From contig NZ_JBHSHC010000044.1 of NCBI RefSeq assembly GCF_042652925.1, positions 6,589 through 70,588 of the forward strand: a DNA stretch of 64,000 nt, written 5' to 3'. Source of the DNA: Effusibacillus consociatus (GTDB lineage: Bacteria > Bacillota > Bacilli > Tumebacillales > Effusibacillaceae). The notes below the pieces were generated by a model. It saw only the letters and a list, made by a program, of their open reading frames with translations. It was not told the origin of the DNA and made no database searches. Made by a program: the position numbers and the translations under genes. Position 1 is the first letter of the stretch. Every line of letters starts with the position of its first letter. This document shows positions 1 through 8,608 of the stretch, in pieces.

Positions 1-1135
1 GGATCATCCCGCAAGAAAACAGAAACGCGGCCTGAAATCCTCCAAAGTGATCAATGATCCACCCGGCAGCTCCCGGACCGATTAACTGTCCTAAAGCAAA
101 AAACACCGTTACATACCCAAGTGCAACGCCGATCAACGGCGGACGAACCTGTTCGGTAGCTGCTGCCTGAACCAGGGACAACATTCCTCCTACTGTACAC
201 CCTAATACGATCTGACCCACCACAAACCCGACAAGATGGGGTGCTATCACCGGGATACTTGTGCCTGCTCCAGCTGCCCAAAACGAGATAAGCAGTGCCG
301 TCCGTCTGCCGATTCGATCCGATACCATTCCCCAAAGAGGCCCGCTCAAGATCGATAAGAAACCGCCTCCTGCCACCACTCTTCCGGCGACAGCAGGGTC
401 AATCTCCCGCTCCAGCATGAATCCGACCAGGAATGTCATGGGAATCATATAGGCCACTCCCAGCAGGAAATAAATTATTCCTACTCGCAAAACCTCTTTT
501 TTCTTATAGACCTCCGCGACAGGGTCCAGCACAGCAGCTTCCGGAGATGCCTTTTGAAGAGGTGGATTTTTGAAAATAAAAGCCGCAAGCAGCGTAACCA
601 GCACTGACCACATTCCAAAAAATGCCCATGCCGAACGCCAACCCCAGACGGGAAATATTTCAACAAAAATGGGAACCAAGCTTCCTGCGGTGAACATTCC
701 AATTCCCGCCCCGCTCGACATGAAGCCGATTACAATTCCCCTTCGTTCCGGAAACCATGCGACTAAAAGTGCAATCAAGGGGGTAAAGGTAAGGGCCGTT
801 CCGACGCCTGACAGGAACATCATACCCAATGCCCACTCATATGAGGGAGCCCACACCAGCCCCAGCAAACTTACAGATATCCCTGCCCCGCCAAGCATTA
901 CAACCAGCTTTGCTCCCCAACGGGCGGTAAGCAGCCCTGCGAATATCACCATCCCCAAATATCCCAATGCCGTCGATGTTCCCAGCATCCCCGCCTGGGC
1001 ATAGGACAATGAAAGTCCTTCTCTCATAAATGGCATTACAACACCATAGGCAAATCGGGCAAACCCAAGCGCGGTCACGTTTAGCAGCACACCAACCAAA
1101 ACATACAACCCGAAGGAAACGCTTCGCCCCTCCAC
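1..1135 (-). CDS. MFS transporter, partial (C-terminus beyond window)
   Basis: An uninterrupted frame runs from a GTG at 1135 off the left edge, giving about 378 residues. The GTG is preceded by AAAGGGGGTGG at good spacing. The protein is a chain of hydrophobic helices typical of the major facilitator superfamily, with the inter-helix signature GMVSDRIGRR in the second half (about residue 280). The N-terminal half contains the glycine-rich helix pattern GFARFAYGVVMPFM seen in YbfB/YjiJ-type MFS proteins, so export or import of a small organic solute at the membrane is likely. The substrate cannot be read from sequence. The gene is divergent from the nitronate monooxygenase, and the shared intergenic region carries a TetR-like palindrome. 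The missing C-terminus is only a window effect. Confidence 0.85.
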   Translation of the reverse strand, partial: MEGRSVSFGLYVLVGVLLNVTALGFARFAYGVVMPFMREGLSLSYAQAGMLGTSTALGYLGMVIFAGLLTARWGAKLVVMLGGAGISVSLLGLVWAPSYEWALGMMFLSGVGTALTFTPLIALLVAWFPERRGIVIGFMSSGAGIGMFTAGSLVPIFVEIFPVWGWRSAWAFFGMWSVLVTLLAAFIFKNPPLQKASPEAAVLDPVAEVYKKKEVLRVGIIYFLLGVAYMIPMTFLVGFMLEREIDPAVAGRVVAGGGFLSILSGPLWGMVSDRIGRRTALLISFWAAGAGTSIPVIAPHLVGFVVGQIVLGCTVGGMLSLVQAAATEQVRPPLIGVALGYVTVFFALGQLIGPGAAGWIIDHFGGFQAAFLFSCGMI

Positions 1136-1162
1136 CCTGCCACCCCCTTTGAATGAATGAAT

Positions 1163-1176
1163 AACCGGTCAGTATG
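1163..1176. promoter_or_regulatory. Possible TetR-type operator between divergent MFS and nitronate monooxygenase genes
   Basis: AACCGGTCAGTATG lies in the divergent intergenic region. Almost the same 14-mer (AACCGGACGGTATG) occurs at 30398-30411, upstream of the phosphotransferase gene. The preceding TGAATGAATA also resembles half of a Bacillus FadR box. A TetR-family repressor site is inferred; no regulator gene is present in the window. Confidence 0.35.
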
Positions 1177-1328
1177 CATTTATGTAATAAAAAATTCGAT
1201 CATTCGGCCTCTACTCCTTCTTTCCAAGAAACTATTTTCGTCCGAGTCGTCAGACAAATTCTCCCCCTCCCGCTCGAAACTCTGATATGATGATCTTGAA
1301 AAAAGATGTTTGTGGGAGGGAAGGAACA

Positions 1329-2300
1329 ATGAGAAATCGAGTATGCGAAATTCTTGGCGTGAAATACCCCATCATTCAAGGCGGACTGGCGTATGTCGGC
1401 AATGGCGCTTTGGCGGCGGCAGTTTCAAATGGTGGCGGATTCGGACAGGTAGGTACGGCTGGCCGGACACCGGAGAACTTTAAGGAACAGGTTCGAATCG
1501 CGGCCGAATCAACCGATCGGCCGTTTGGTGCAAATCTGCCGATCAGCGAGCATTCCGACAACACTCCTTATATCGAAGCAATCCTTGAAGTCAAAGACAA
1601 ACTGACTGCGATCAGCCTTTCTGCGGGTAACCCGAAACCGTTGGTTTCTCTCTTCAAAGAAGCGGGTTTGAAAGTCATGATTATGACTGCATCGGTGAAG
1701 CATTCCTTAAAAGCGCAGGAATTGGGTGCAGATATTGTGATCTGCGAGGGATTTGAAGCCGGAGGTCACGACAGTCCGCTGGAGATGACCCTGTTCAGCC
1801 TCATTCCTCAAGTAAGTCGGGAACTGCAGATTCCTGCGGTCGCCGCCGGGGGAATCGCCAACGGCCAAGGTGTGGTGGCAGCTCTGGCTCTTGGCGCCGA
1901 GGGAGTCCAACTGGGTACCCGGTTTGTCGCAACGAAAGAATGTGAAGCCCACGAGAATTATAAAAAATTCCTGGTAGAAGCCAAAGACGATGCCACCGTC
2001 GTGCTGGAACGCAGCATTGGTCGGGCCTTACGGGTGCTGAAATCCCCTTTTGCACAAACCATTCTTGAATTTGAAAAATCCCGGCCCACCGTCGAACAGC
2101 TCCTTCCCTACATACGCGGGGTCAACAATCGAGTGGCGGCGATTGAAGGCCGTGTCGAAGAAGGTTGGATGAACTGCGGACAAAGTGTAGGTCTTATTGA
2201 CTCGGTCGAAAGCGCGTCCGATGTGGTACGCAATCTCGCTCGGGAAGCGAGGGAAATTGCTGCAGCGCTTGGTGGCCTCTCGACTCTTTTTGCCGATTAA
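1329..2300 (+). CDS. Nitronate monooxygenase (2-nitropropane dioxygenase family)
   Basis: 323-residue FMN-dependent TIM-barrel enzyme that oxidises alkyl nitronates to carbonyl compounds and nitrite. The same fold is used by FabK-type enoyl-ACP reductases. Visible motifs are the N-terminal YPIIQGG (residues 13-19), the catalytic-His segment EGFEAGGH (His about 147) and the phosphate-binding AAGGIANG followed by GAEGVQLGTRF. The ATG at 1329 is chosen over an in-frame ATG at 1287 because GGGAGGGAAGG lies just before it. The gene is monocistronic, with a strong terminator following. FabK activity cannot be excluded, but there is no fatty-acid synthesis context. A second family member is at 54448-55419. 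Confidence 0.85.
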   Translation: MRNRVCEILGVKYPIIQGGLAYVGNGALAAAVSNGGGFGQVGTAGRTPENFKEQVRIAAESTDRPFGANLPISEHSDNTPYIEAILEVKDKLTAISLSAGNPKPLVSLFKEAGLKVMIMTASVKHSLKAQELGADIVICEGFEAGGHDSPLEMTLFSLIPQVSRELQIPAVAAGGIANGQGVVAALALGAEGVQLGTRFVATKECEAHENYKKFLVEAKDDATVVLERSIGRALRVLKSPFAQTILEFEKSRPTVEQLLPYIRGVNNRVAAIEGRVEEGWMNCGQSVGLIDSVESASDVVRNLAREAREIAAALGGLSTLFAD

Positions 2301-2326
2301 TCAAGTAAACAAGATCTGTATTTGCC

Positions 2327-2368
2327 AAATTGCTAGACTCTTATGTCTAGCAATTTTTTATTTTTTTT
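2327..2368 (+). terminator. Rho-independent terminator
   Basis: A perfect 12-bp stem (AAATTGCTAGAC / GTCTAGCAATTT) with a 6-nt loop is followed by a long T-rich tract. It ends the nitronate monooxygenase transcript. Confidence 0.9.
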
Positions 2369-2443
2369 ATGTTGCGAGGTTTAGATCTTTCCAAATTGGT
2401 CAACTCTAGTTGATGAAATACCAACTTGGGAGGAGAAATTCAG

Positions 2444-3136
2444 ATGAACAAACATATGTCAGTTTTAATTCTGGGAATTCTGATGGCATTCGGTTTGCTG
2501 CTGCAGCCGTCTGCGGGAGTCACATATGCCAAGGTGCTCTGCGACTGCGAAGCAGGTGTTCCGAAGATGTTGGCCAAATCCGGGGTGGATCCACTCGCTT
2601 CACGATCCGGAATGCCCCAATCCGACAAATCTTTTGTCACATATACCATAAAACCGGGTGATACTTTATCCCAACTCGCACGACAGTTTAATACGGACGT
2701 GACTGCAATCATTGCGATGAACAATGTGACGGATCCGCGAGCTTTAACGGTCGGTCAATCTTTGACCATTCCGAAAGAATTAAAGCAAGAAGAAGTTCCG
2801 GCTGTCATGAGTATTGATAAAATCATGAGCTTTACATTAACCGCATACACCTCTGGACCCGAATCAACCGGAAAGACACCGGAACATCCGGCCTACGGCA
2901 TTACTTCGACCGGAAAACGGGCGACGGAAGGGCGGACCATAGCGGTGGACCCTCGTATCATTCCATATGGAACGAAAGTCTACATTGAAGGAGTCGGTAT
3001 TCGGACTGCTGAAGATACAGGCGGTGCCATCAAAGGAAACCGGATCGATGTCTATATGGAGGACGTTGGACAAGCAGTCCAGTTTGGCGTTAAGAAAAAC
3101 ATTCGTGTATATATCTTGTCATCACCAAATGCATAG
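2444..3136 (+). CDS. Secreted LysM and 3D-domain cell-wall protein
   Basis: 230-residue exported protein. A signal peptide occupies roughly residues 1-29, a LysM peptidoglycan-binding domain residues 66-110 (YTIKPGDTLSQLARQFN...LTVGQSLTIPK) and a 3D (double-psi beta-barrel) domain residues 129-226. The three aspartates that name the domain are visible at about 169 (AVDPRIIPYGT), 191 (AEDTGG) and 202 (RIDVYM). Relatives such as YocH, YuiC and the resuscitation-promoting factors cleave or remodel peptidoglycan as lytic transglycosylases. Muralytic activity is therefore likely but not proven here. The ATG at 2444 follows GGGAGGAG; an in-frame upstream ATG at 2426 lacks that support. Confidence 0.88.
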   Translation: MNKHMSVLILGILMAFGLLLQPSAGVTYAKVLCDCEAGVPKMLAKSGVDPLASRSGMPQSDKSFVTYTIKPGDTLSQLARQFNTDVTAIIAMNNVTDPRALTVGQSLTIPKELKQEEVPAVMSIDKIMSFTLTAYTSGPESTGKTPEHPAYGITSTGKRATEGRTIAVDPRIIPYGTKVYIEGVGIRTAEDTGGAIKGNRIDVYMEDVGQAVQFGVKKNIRVYILSSPNA

Positions 3137-3236
3137 CAGGTTTATACTACTAGTTTTTGGACAAAATGATAAATGCGCCTAGTGGTCATATATTGAAATA
3201 AACACCTATTGAAACGAGGAAAGGAGAATTTACAAC

Positions 3237-4277
3237 ATGGTGACGATTGAACGAGTAATCAGATCCGAACAGAAAGGCCGCATTATCTATCAAGGCAATC
3301 TACTGTCACATCATGCAGATGCTTTATCTACTATCCCTTTATACAATCACCCGGATGGAACAGGATATCAGCGTCCGTTTGACAGTGCCAGAGCCTTATC
3401 GTATGCCGAATATCTTCAGCAGGATGATGCATGCCTCACCCCTATCGTGCTCAATGCAGATGGAAAATGGACATTTGAAGCTTATGACGAGAGCAATCCC
3501 GATTTTGGAAAATTGGTTTGTCAGGGCCCTGCAAGGGTCATAGACGGACAGCACCGGTTGGGCGGCATTGACAAGTATCATAGACAGCTTCTCAATGAAG
3601 AGCCGCTGCCGGTTCCGTTTCTGGCTTTTCATGTACTCTATCCGGAAGAGGAAGTTTCGATCTTCGACACCATCAATACGAATCAGGTAGGCCTGACCAA
3701 ATCTCTGTTGGTGTATCTGAAACGGGACAAAGAAGAATATGCCCGTATCGCCATTGACCTTGCGGAGCGTAATGATTCACCGTTCTACAATCTGGTTGTG
3801 GTGGTGACAAAGAAAACTACAGACCGTCCGTTCACACTCGATCATTTGAAGCGGGCCTGTGAGATGATGATTGAAGGGACTCCGCTTGCAGAATTAAGTT
3901 TGGAAAAGAAACGGATCGCTGTCATGGTTTATTTCCGGGAAATCAGCCGGGTGTTTGAGGAAGCGTGGCATTCCAAAACCGCCTTCAAGCTCCGCAGCGT
4001 CATGGGCTTAATGAGCTGTGCGATGGTGGGAAGAAGCATTTTGGAAGCAGCTTGGCAGCCGGATAAAGAATGGATCGACGAGGGTGAGGTCAAACGTCTC
4101 GTTTGGAAAATGCACACGTTTGATTGGTCCCGAACCGGTCAAATCCGTTATGCATCAGGGATTCCGGGCCAACGCTATGTTTCGCAGGTACTTACCTACA
4201 TGGTATTTGGTGTACCGGTAAAAACAAGAGAACCCGTTCCCAGACCGAAGTTTACGATCGAGGGACAGGTAGGATAA
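3237..4277 (+). CDS. Orphan DGQHR-domain protein (DndB-like)
   Basis: 346-residue protein with the diagnostic DGQHR motif at residues 103-107 (ARVIDGQHRLGGI), followed about 50 residues later by the conserved segment FDTINTNQVGLTKSLLVYL. These are the marks of the DndB/DGQHR family, whose best-known member is the regulator of DNA phosphorothioation operons. No dndCDE, dptFGH or other DNA-modification gene is nearby, so this is an orphan and its role is unknown. The ATG at 3237 follows GAGGAAAGGAG with ideal spacing. The next gene points the opposite way. A structured noncoding segment begins directly after the stop codon. Confidence 0.75.
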   Translation: MVTIERVIRSEQKGRIIYQGNLLSHHADALSTIPLYNHPDGTGYQRPFDSARALSYAEYLQQDDACLTPIVLNADGKWTFEAYDESNPDFGKLVCQGPARVIDGQHRLGGIDKYHRQLLNEEPLPVPFLAFHVLYPEEEVSIFDTINTNQVGLTKSLLVYLKRDKEEYARIAIDLAERNDSPFYNLVVVVTKKTTDRPFTLDHLKRACEMMIEGTPLAELSLEKKRIAVMVYFREISRVFEEAWHSKTAFKLRSVMGLMSCAMVGRSILEAAWQPDKEWIDEGEVKRLVWKMHTFDWSRTGQIRYASGIPGQRYVSQVLTYMVFGVPVKTREPVPRPKFTIEGQVG

Positions 4278-4283
4278 AAAAAG

Positions 4284-4465
4284 CCCACCAAAGTGACGTG
4301 ACAATAAGGTTCGTCGGCTAAAACCGAACGTCCATGTTCGAACGCCGACACTAGCACATCCATGTGCGTCGCAACGGGAACCGCGACTACGCGTGCAAGG
4401 TCACGCTAAGGTCTAAAGCCCAAGTCTCGCCGTGTTGATGGGAACCCGAATAAAGATTCAGCGTA
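4284..4465 (+). ncRNA. Hairpin-rich noncoding segment, possible IS200/IS605-type omegaRNA or right-end relic
   Basis: The gap between two convergent genes is unusually rich in short stems. A GTCGGC/GCCGAC stem encloses GAAC-GTCCAT-GTTC. It is followed by GCACA-TCCA-TGTGC, by GTCGC...GCGAC, and by a region reading AAGGTCTAAAGCCCAAG. The tandem small hairpins and the AAGGTCTAAAGCCC stretch resemble what I remember of the structured 3' ends of TnpB/IsrB elements. No tnpB reading frame remains. The strand is assumed. This could equally be another structured RNA. Confidence 0.35.
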
Positions 4466-4471
4466 AGCCAA

Positions 4472-5989
4472 TCAGATTGACAGGCGATCAATTATATCTG
4501 ACGCAATCAAAGCGCTTTCGCCAAGGCGTGCAGCTGCCTGATCGCCTGCACGCCCATGTAAATACACGCCTAGACAAGCCGCCTGTACGGCATTATGTCC
4601 TTGGGCCAGCAGACTCGCAATCATGCCCGTGAGTACGTCTCCGGTTCCGCCGGTGGCCATACCCGGGTTCCCCGTTGTGTTGACAAAAGCCGCTCCTTCG
4701 GGAGTGGCTATTACTGTTTGAGCACCTTTTAACACAAGCGTGACTCCATATCTCAGTGAAAACTCCCGGGCCAAACCAATCCTGTCCTTCTGTACTTCCT
4801 GGACGGAGATTTTCAGCAGCCGGGCCATTTCCCCGGGATGCGGGGTCAAGATGGTTGCCGCTTGCCGCCGGGGCCATTTTTCAAATGCATTGGCCATCAT
4901 GTTTAATGCATCCGCATCCAGTACCAACGGACAGGGAATCCCATTCCACAAAGCAGAAAGCCACTTCTCTCCTTGCAAAAATCGGCCTATGCCGGGTCCG
5001 ACGGCAACCGCATCCTTGTCGGCGACCCACGACAAGATGTCCTGGGGGGAGGTCGCAGACCAATCCCCCCGCCCTCCATCAGCAATTCCCGCCAACATGA
5101 CTTCCGGAACATGTCCAATCAGAGGTCCCGCCAATTGATCGGGAACAGCCCATGTGACAAGTCCGCAGCCAGTTCGAAGAGCCGCTTTTGCGCATAACAG
5201 ACCCGCCCCGCTCATTTGCCGGGATCCTGCGACTGCCAATACATGGCCATACGTTCCTTTATGCGTATTCACAAGACGGATCCTCTCTATACCTAGCCGT
5301 TCCCGTAACAACCGATCAGTGAGCAGAAAAGTCTTGATGCCATGCTTGTCCGCAATCTCTTCGGGAATTCCGATAGGTGCTGCCATCACCTCTCCTGCTG
5401 CCCCAACACCCGGATACTGGACAAGCCCTTGTTTCAGAAAAGCGAGCGCGACTGTTCGAACCGCTTGGATACATGGATCATGGACAGCTCCCGTATCCGC
5501 ATCCAATCCGCTTGGGATATCGATTGAAATGATCGGCAGCCCACTTTCATTTGCTTCCTTTATTACAGAAGCGTACGGTTCCCTCGGCGCCCCCTTGGTT
5601 CCTGTTCCCAGAAGCCCATCGAGGATCCCGTCAAATCCTCGCCAGTTGAACGGACCGGTCTGATAAACAGTGGAGGAAATGCCGAGTGCCGCTGCAATAT
5701 TTCGCTGTACGGCCGCCTCTCCTGTAAGCCGGTCGGGTTCCTCAGCATAGAGAATCGTGACCCGATGCCCCCATTCAACCAAATGCCTGGCTGCAACCAA
5801 AGCGTCTCCGCCGTTGTTTCCCTTCCCGGCAAGAATGAGCCAATTCCTTTTTTCCCCTCCAAAATGGGATTGCGCCGCCTCCGCTACTGCTCGCCCCGCA
5901 TTTTCCATCAAAGCGAGAACCGGGATCCCCACGGAATCAATCGCATATCGATCAAGGTGCCGCATTTCCTCTGAAGTTACGATGTACAT
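4472..5989 (-). CDS. nnrDE: Bifunctional NAD(P)H-hydrate epimerase / ADP-dependent dehydratase
   Basis: 505-residue cytosolic repair enzyme. The N-terminal YjeF_N domain (about residues 1-215) epimerises R-NAD(P)HX to the S form and shows GKGNNGGDALVAARHL and the loop IDIPSGLDADTG. The C-terminal ribokinase-like domain (about 240-500) dehydrates S-NAD(P)HX using ADP. It carries TPHPGEMARLL, the KGA segment and the phosphate-binding/catalytic motif NTTGNPGMATGGTGDVLTG. The length matches fused bacterial Nnr proteins. The ATG at 5989 follows GAGGGGGAC. The gene lies 18 nt downstream of the lipase-like gene and may be co-transcribed with it. Confidence 0.93.
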   Translation of the reverse strand: MYIVTSEEMRHLDRYAIDSVGIPVLALMENAGRAVAEAAQSHFGGEKRNWLILAGKGNNGGDALVAARHLVEWGHRVTILYAEEPDRLTGEAAVQRNIAAALGISSTVYQTGPFNWRGFDGILDGLLGTGTKGAPREPYASVIKEANESGLPIISIDIPSGLDADTGAVHDPCIQAVRTVALAFLKQGLVQYPGVGAAGEVMAAPIGIPEEIADKHGIKTFLLTDRLLRERLGIERIRLVNTHKGTYGHVLAVAGSRQMSGAGLLCAKAALRTGCGLVTWAVPDQLAGPLIGHVPEVMLAGIADGGRGDWSATSPQDILSWVADKDAVAVGPGIGRFLQGEKWLSALWNGIPCPLVLDADALNMMANAFEKWPRRQAATILTPHPGEMARLLKISVQEVQKDRIGLAREFSLRYGVTLVLKGAQTVIATPEGAAFVNTTGNPGMATGGTGDVLTGMIASLLAQGHNAVQAACLGVYLHGRAGDQAAARLGESALIASDIIDRLSI

Positions 5990-6007
5990 ACATGTCCCCC
6001 TCAGTTC

Positions 6008-7111
6008 TTACTTAAATTCCTCGAGAAGTTTGTTCCGATTCAGAATCGTCCGCAGTGTGGAATTGAGAGTCACCGGGTCATAGCTGAACCCCGCGTGAAC
6101 GCGTGACATGCTGATTAACTCAAGCACCTCCGTACCCGTTGGAAAAAGCACCGGTCGGCTCTCCACATCCGCGACGATCCAGGCCCCCCGCTTGCTGCCG
6201 ATCATTCTCTGTAAAGATGGGCTGTTTTTCGCATAAATCTCCATTCCAAATATCGGTTGATCCCCATGCTGGGCTTCCAATCCACGGCTGATCAGGTACA
6301 ACATGGACTTGCCATAGAACGGAACGGAAGGATCCGATGTTTCCAACTCGTCACTTAAAGTATACAGGAAAAACCGCTTCAGACAGTAGCGATCCATCGC
6401 GCGTGCATAAACATCCTCAAACTGTTGGACCGTACTCGCGGGGGCATACAAAGTGCAGGTGAACATTTTGAGATAAGGATAAACATATCCGTTTCCTTCC
6501 AGAAGTTGTTTCAAAAGTGCGGCAAGAACTATCGATCCGGCACTGTGCCCCACCAGATGCACCTCTGCCTGGAGGTTTTCTTTGCGCAGCCCCTTCGCCA
6601 ACAGCATAAAAAATTTCCACCCGCCGCCATGAGAGGCAAACACCTGCTCCCCCCGCCGCTTCATCGCCTCCCAAGGCTCCGGAAACAGCTTGGCCGCTTC
6701 TTCAATCACTTCATCAACGATCCGATCGATCGGCGACATTTCCCGAAAACGTTCATGGATCGTTTCCCGCAGATGGTCTTCCAAAGCCTCCTGAAAGGAG
6801 GACTGCCAAATGAAGAAAACCGGATACACATGATTGTCCAAAAAGGTTTTATAGCGATCCTTGATTCCATCCCCCGCAACTTTTTCCGACACCAATCCGC
6901 CATGACAATAGAATACCAAACGGTTCGTACCCGGATGTGCTTTAAAGAAACAGACAATATTCTGTACCATTCGTTTCAATTGAGCATCCGAGCTTTTAAA
7001 AATACCTGTATCCGAAAGCTGCCCGTCTGCCGCCGTATTTACAATATAGTTCATGAGCTCATCAGGATATCCAGTCGAGGGTCTATTCCTCCATTTCCGG
7101 AACCACCTCAT
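6008..7111 (-). CDS. Alpha/beta-hydrolase (lipase-like), function unknown
   Basis: About 367 residues with no signal peptide. The nucleophile elbow GHSAG sits in HLVGHSAGSIVLAALL, and an oxyanion-type HGGL lies upstream (YCHGGLVSEK). Together these support a serine hydrolase fold. A catalytic Asp/His pair is not obvious by eye. The ATG at 7111 is preferred to the ATG two codons earlier because the AGGAGG then sits 8 nt upstream rather than 2. It is followed closely by nnrDE on the same strand. I do not recognise a specific substrate or named family. Confidence 0.65.
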   Translation of the reverse strand: MRWFRKWRNRPSTGYPDELMNYIVNTAADGQLSDTGIFKSSDAQLKRMVQNIVCFFKAHPGTNRLVFYCHGGLVSEKVAGDGIKDRYKTFLDNHVYPVFFIWQSSFQEALEDHLRETIHERFREMSPIDRIVDEVIEEAAKLFPEPWEAMKRRGEQVFASHGGGWKFFMLLAKGLRKENLQAEVHLVGHSAGSIVLAALLKQLLEGNGYVYPYLKMFTCTLYAPASTVQQFEDVYARAMDRYCLKRFFLYTLSDELETSDPSVPFYGKSMLYLISRGLEAQHGDQPIFGMEIYAKNSPSLQRMIGSKRGAWIVADVESRPVLFPTGTEVLELISMSRVHAGFSYDPVTLNSTLRTILNRNKLLEEFK

Positions 7112-7161
7112 CGCCATCCCCTCCTGATGTCATTTTATTCAGGTGTCTCAGGAAAGAAGCG

Positions 7162-8394
7162 TTATGCCGCGACACTTTTTTGAGATTTTGGTGCTTCTAC
7201 ATGCAGCTTATAACTCACAATCCAACCAAACATCACCAAAAAACCGGTCAGAATCGTTCCCGCCAAAATGATCATGTACCCCGGCAATCCCGCAATATCC
7301 AGCATCCCGCCTGTCAGCAGCAGAGCCAGCTGAAACACAGTCCGGTTCCACATTTCTTGAAAAGCAAAATATCTTCCACGAATCCCCTCGGGTACAATTA
7401 ATTGCGGAATCGCACCGGAAGTTGGCAGCCAGCATCCAATCATCAAACCGAAAAGAGCAAAGCCACACACCACCGCCCATCTTTGCGCGGCAAAATGCAA
7501 AATATAGGCACTGGCTGCAATTCCCGACAGCAGTGCTACATTACGTCGAAGCAAATTGCCGCCGGCAAACCACCTTCTGACAACAAAACCGCCAATCAAA
7601 ACTCCGATGCCCTCAATCGTATAAAGCCACCCTTTTAAAGCAGGATCTTGCTGAAATTCACTAAACTTTAAAATCAACAGATTAAATCCGCCGAGGAACA
7701 GGAATACCAAAGTGCTGGCCCCGACCAAAACCATAAGGGCAGGATGTGAACGTAACAGCGGAAAAACCTGAAGAAACGAAATTTGGTCCCGGCTTTTCTT
7801 TTCCAACGGGGTTGGATGTTCTTCAAACAGGAGCATATATCGCAATCCTGTCATCACCAGATAAATTCCCAATGCAGCCCAATACATTCCGTAAAGCGGC
7901 AAAACCGTCAACAACCATCCGGCGATCGCGGTTGCCGCAATTCTGGTGATGGTGACCACGTTTGTGTAGACTGCGTTCGCCTGCACCAGACTCGACTTAT
8001 CTACCACCAACGGAATCACGCTTCGTAACACCGGGATGTAAAACGAATTTCCGATGCTTGCAATCAACAGCCCCGCTACCATCATCGGCACCGATTCCAG
8101 GCTCATCGCACCAATCATCACAATCGCACTGGCCAATTGCACTAGACTTCCGGCCATCATTACGCTTTTCTTCGATCGTCGATCGATTACAACCCCGGCT
8201 TTCGGACTGACCAAAATCCCCAAAATCGGGCCTGCAACCAAAATCAAGGATTTCAAGAAATTGGACGGGACATGCAGTTCAAGAAAGTGAAGGTTCGCAA
8301 GAATCCCAAACCACAATCCGGTATTTGATAATGTTTCCGCCACCATAATGATCATATAGTTTCTGTTTGATCGTAACCTTACTAAATCCCCCAA
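7162..8394 (-). CDS. MFS transporter (DHA3-like drug or siderophore exporter type)
   Basis: 410 residues with about 12 hydrophobic helices. The inter-helix motif between helices 2 and 3 reads GVVIDRRSKKSVM, and helix 1 begins YMIIMVAETLSNTGLWF, a pattern typical of EntS/MacAB-like DHA3 transporters. Substrate unknown. The start is a TTG at 8394 after GAGGAGAGAC. The next upstream ATG-type starts would remove helix 1. Downstream lies the lipase-like gene, 50 nt away on the same strand. The 214-nt upstream region to the S1 protein terminator shows only AT-rich sequence consistent with a promoter. Confidence 0.85.
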   Translation of the reverse strand: MGDLVRLRSNRNYMIIMVAETLSNTGLWFGILANLHFLELHVPSNFLKSLILVAGPILGILVSPKAGVVIDRRSKKSVMMAGSLVQLASAIVMIGAMSLESVPMMVAGLLIASIGNSFYIPVLRSVIPLVVDKSSLVQANAVYTNVVTITRIAATAIAGWLLTVLPLYGMYWAALGIYLVMTGLRYMLLFEEHPTPLEKKSRDQISFLQVFPLLRSHPALMVLVGASTLVFLFLGGFNLLILKFSEFQQDPALKGWLYTIEGIGVLIGGFVVRRWFAGGNLLRRNVALLSGIAASAYILHFAAQRWAVVCGFALFGLMIGCWLPTSGAIPQLIVPEGIRGRYFAFQEMWNRTVFQLALLLTGGMLDIAGLPGYMIILAGTILTGFLVMFGWIVSYKLHVEAPKSQKSVAA

Positions 8395-8559
8395 GAAAGT
8401 CTCTCCTCATTTAACATCCGTTTCGTCATGATAAAAAACACTCATATTCTATATACATTTGATATTCAGGTAAATATTCCTGCTCTCCCCTGAAAATAAC
8501 ATTAAAAATTGTTAACTTTGTCCGAATTCGTCCTGAAGTATCACCTCTGCAGGTTTTTG

Positions 8560-8593
8560 TACAAAACAAAAAACCTCGTGAACACGAGGTTTT
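8560..8593 (-). terminator. Rho-independent terminator of the S1 protein gene
   Basis: An 11-bp stem AAAACCTCGTG/CACGAGGTTTT with a very short loop is followed on the minus strand by a T-rich run (TTTTTGTTTTG). It lies 15 nt past the stop codon. Confidence 0.88.
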
Positions 8594-8608
8594 GAGTGAT
8601 TCGTTGCA

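Noticed and set aside
570..1004. A 144-codon plus-strand frame
   Set aside because: It is the antisense of the MFS gene, with low-complexity Pro/Ile/Thr content and no ribosome site.
4472..4632. Small plus-strand frame 4432-4632 as a gene
   Set aside because: It overlaps the 3' end of nnrDE antisense and has no ribosome site.
6425..7183. A 252-codon plus-strand frame
   Set aside because: Shadow of the lipase-like gene; the reverse strand has clear GHSAG and HGGL motifs.
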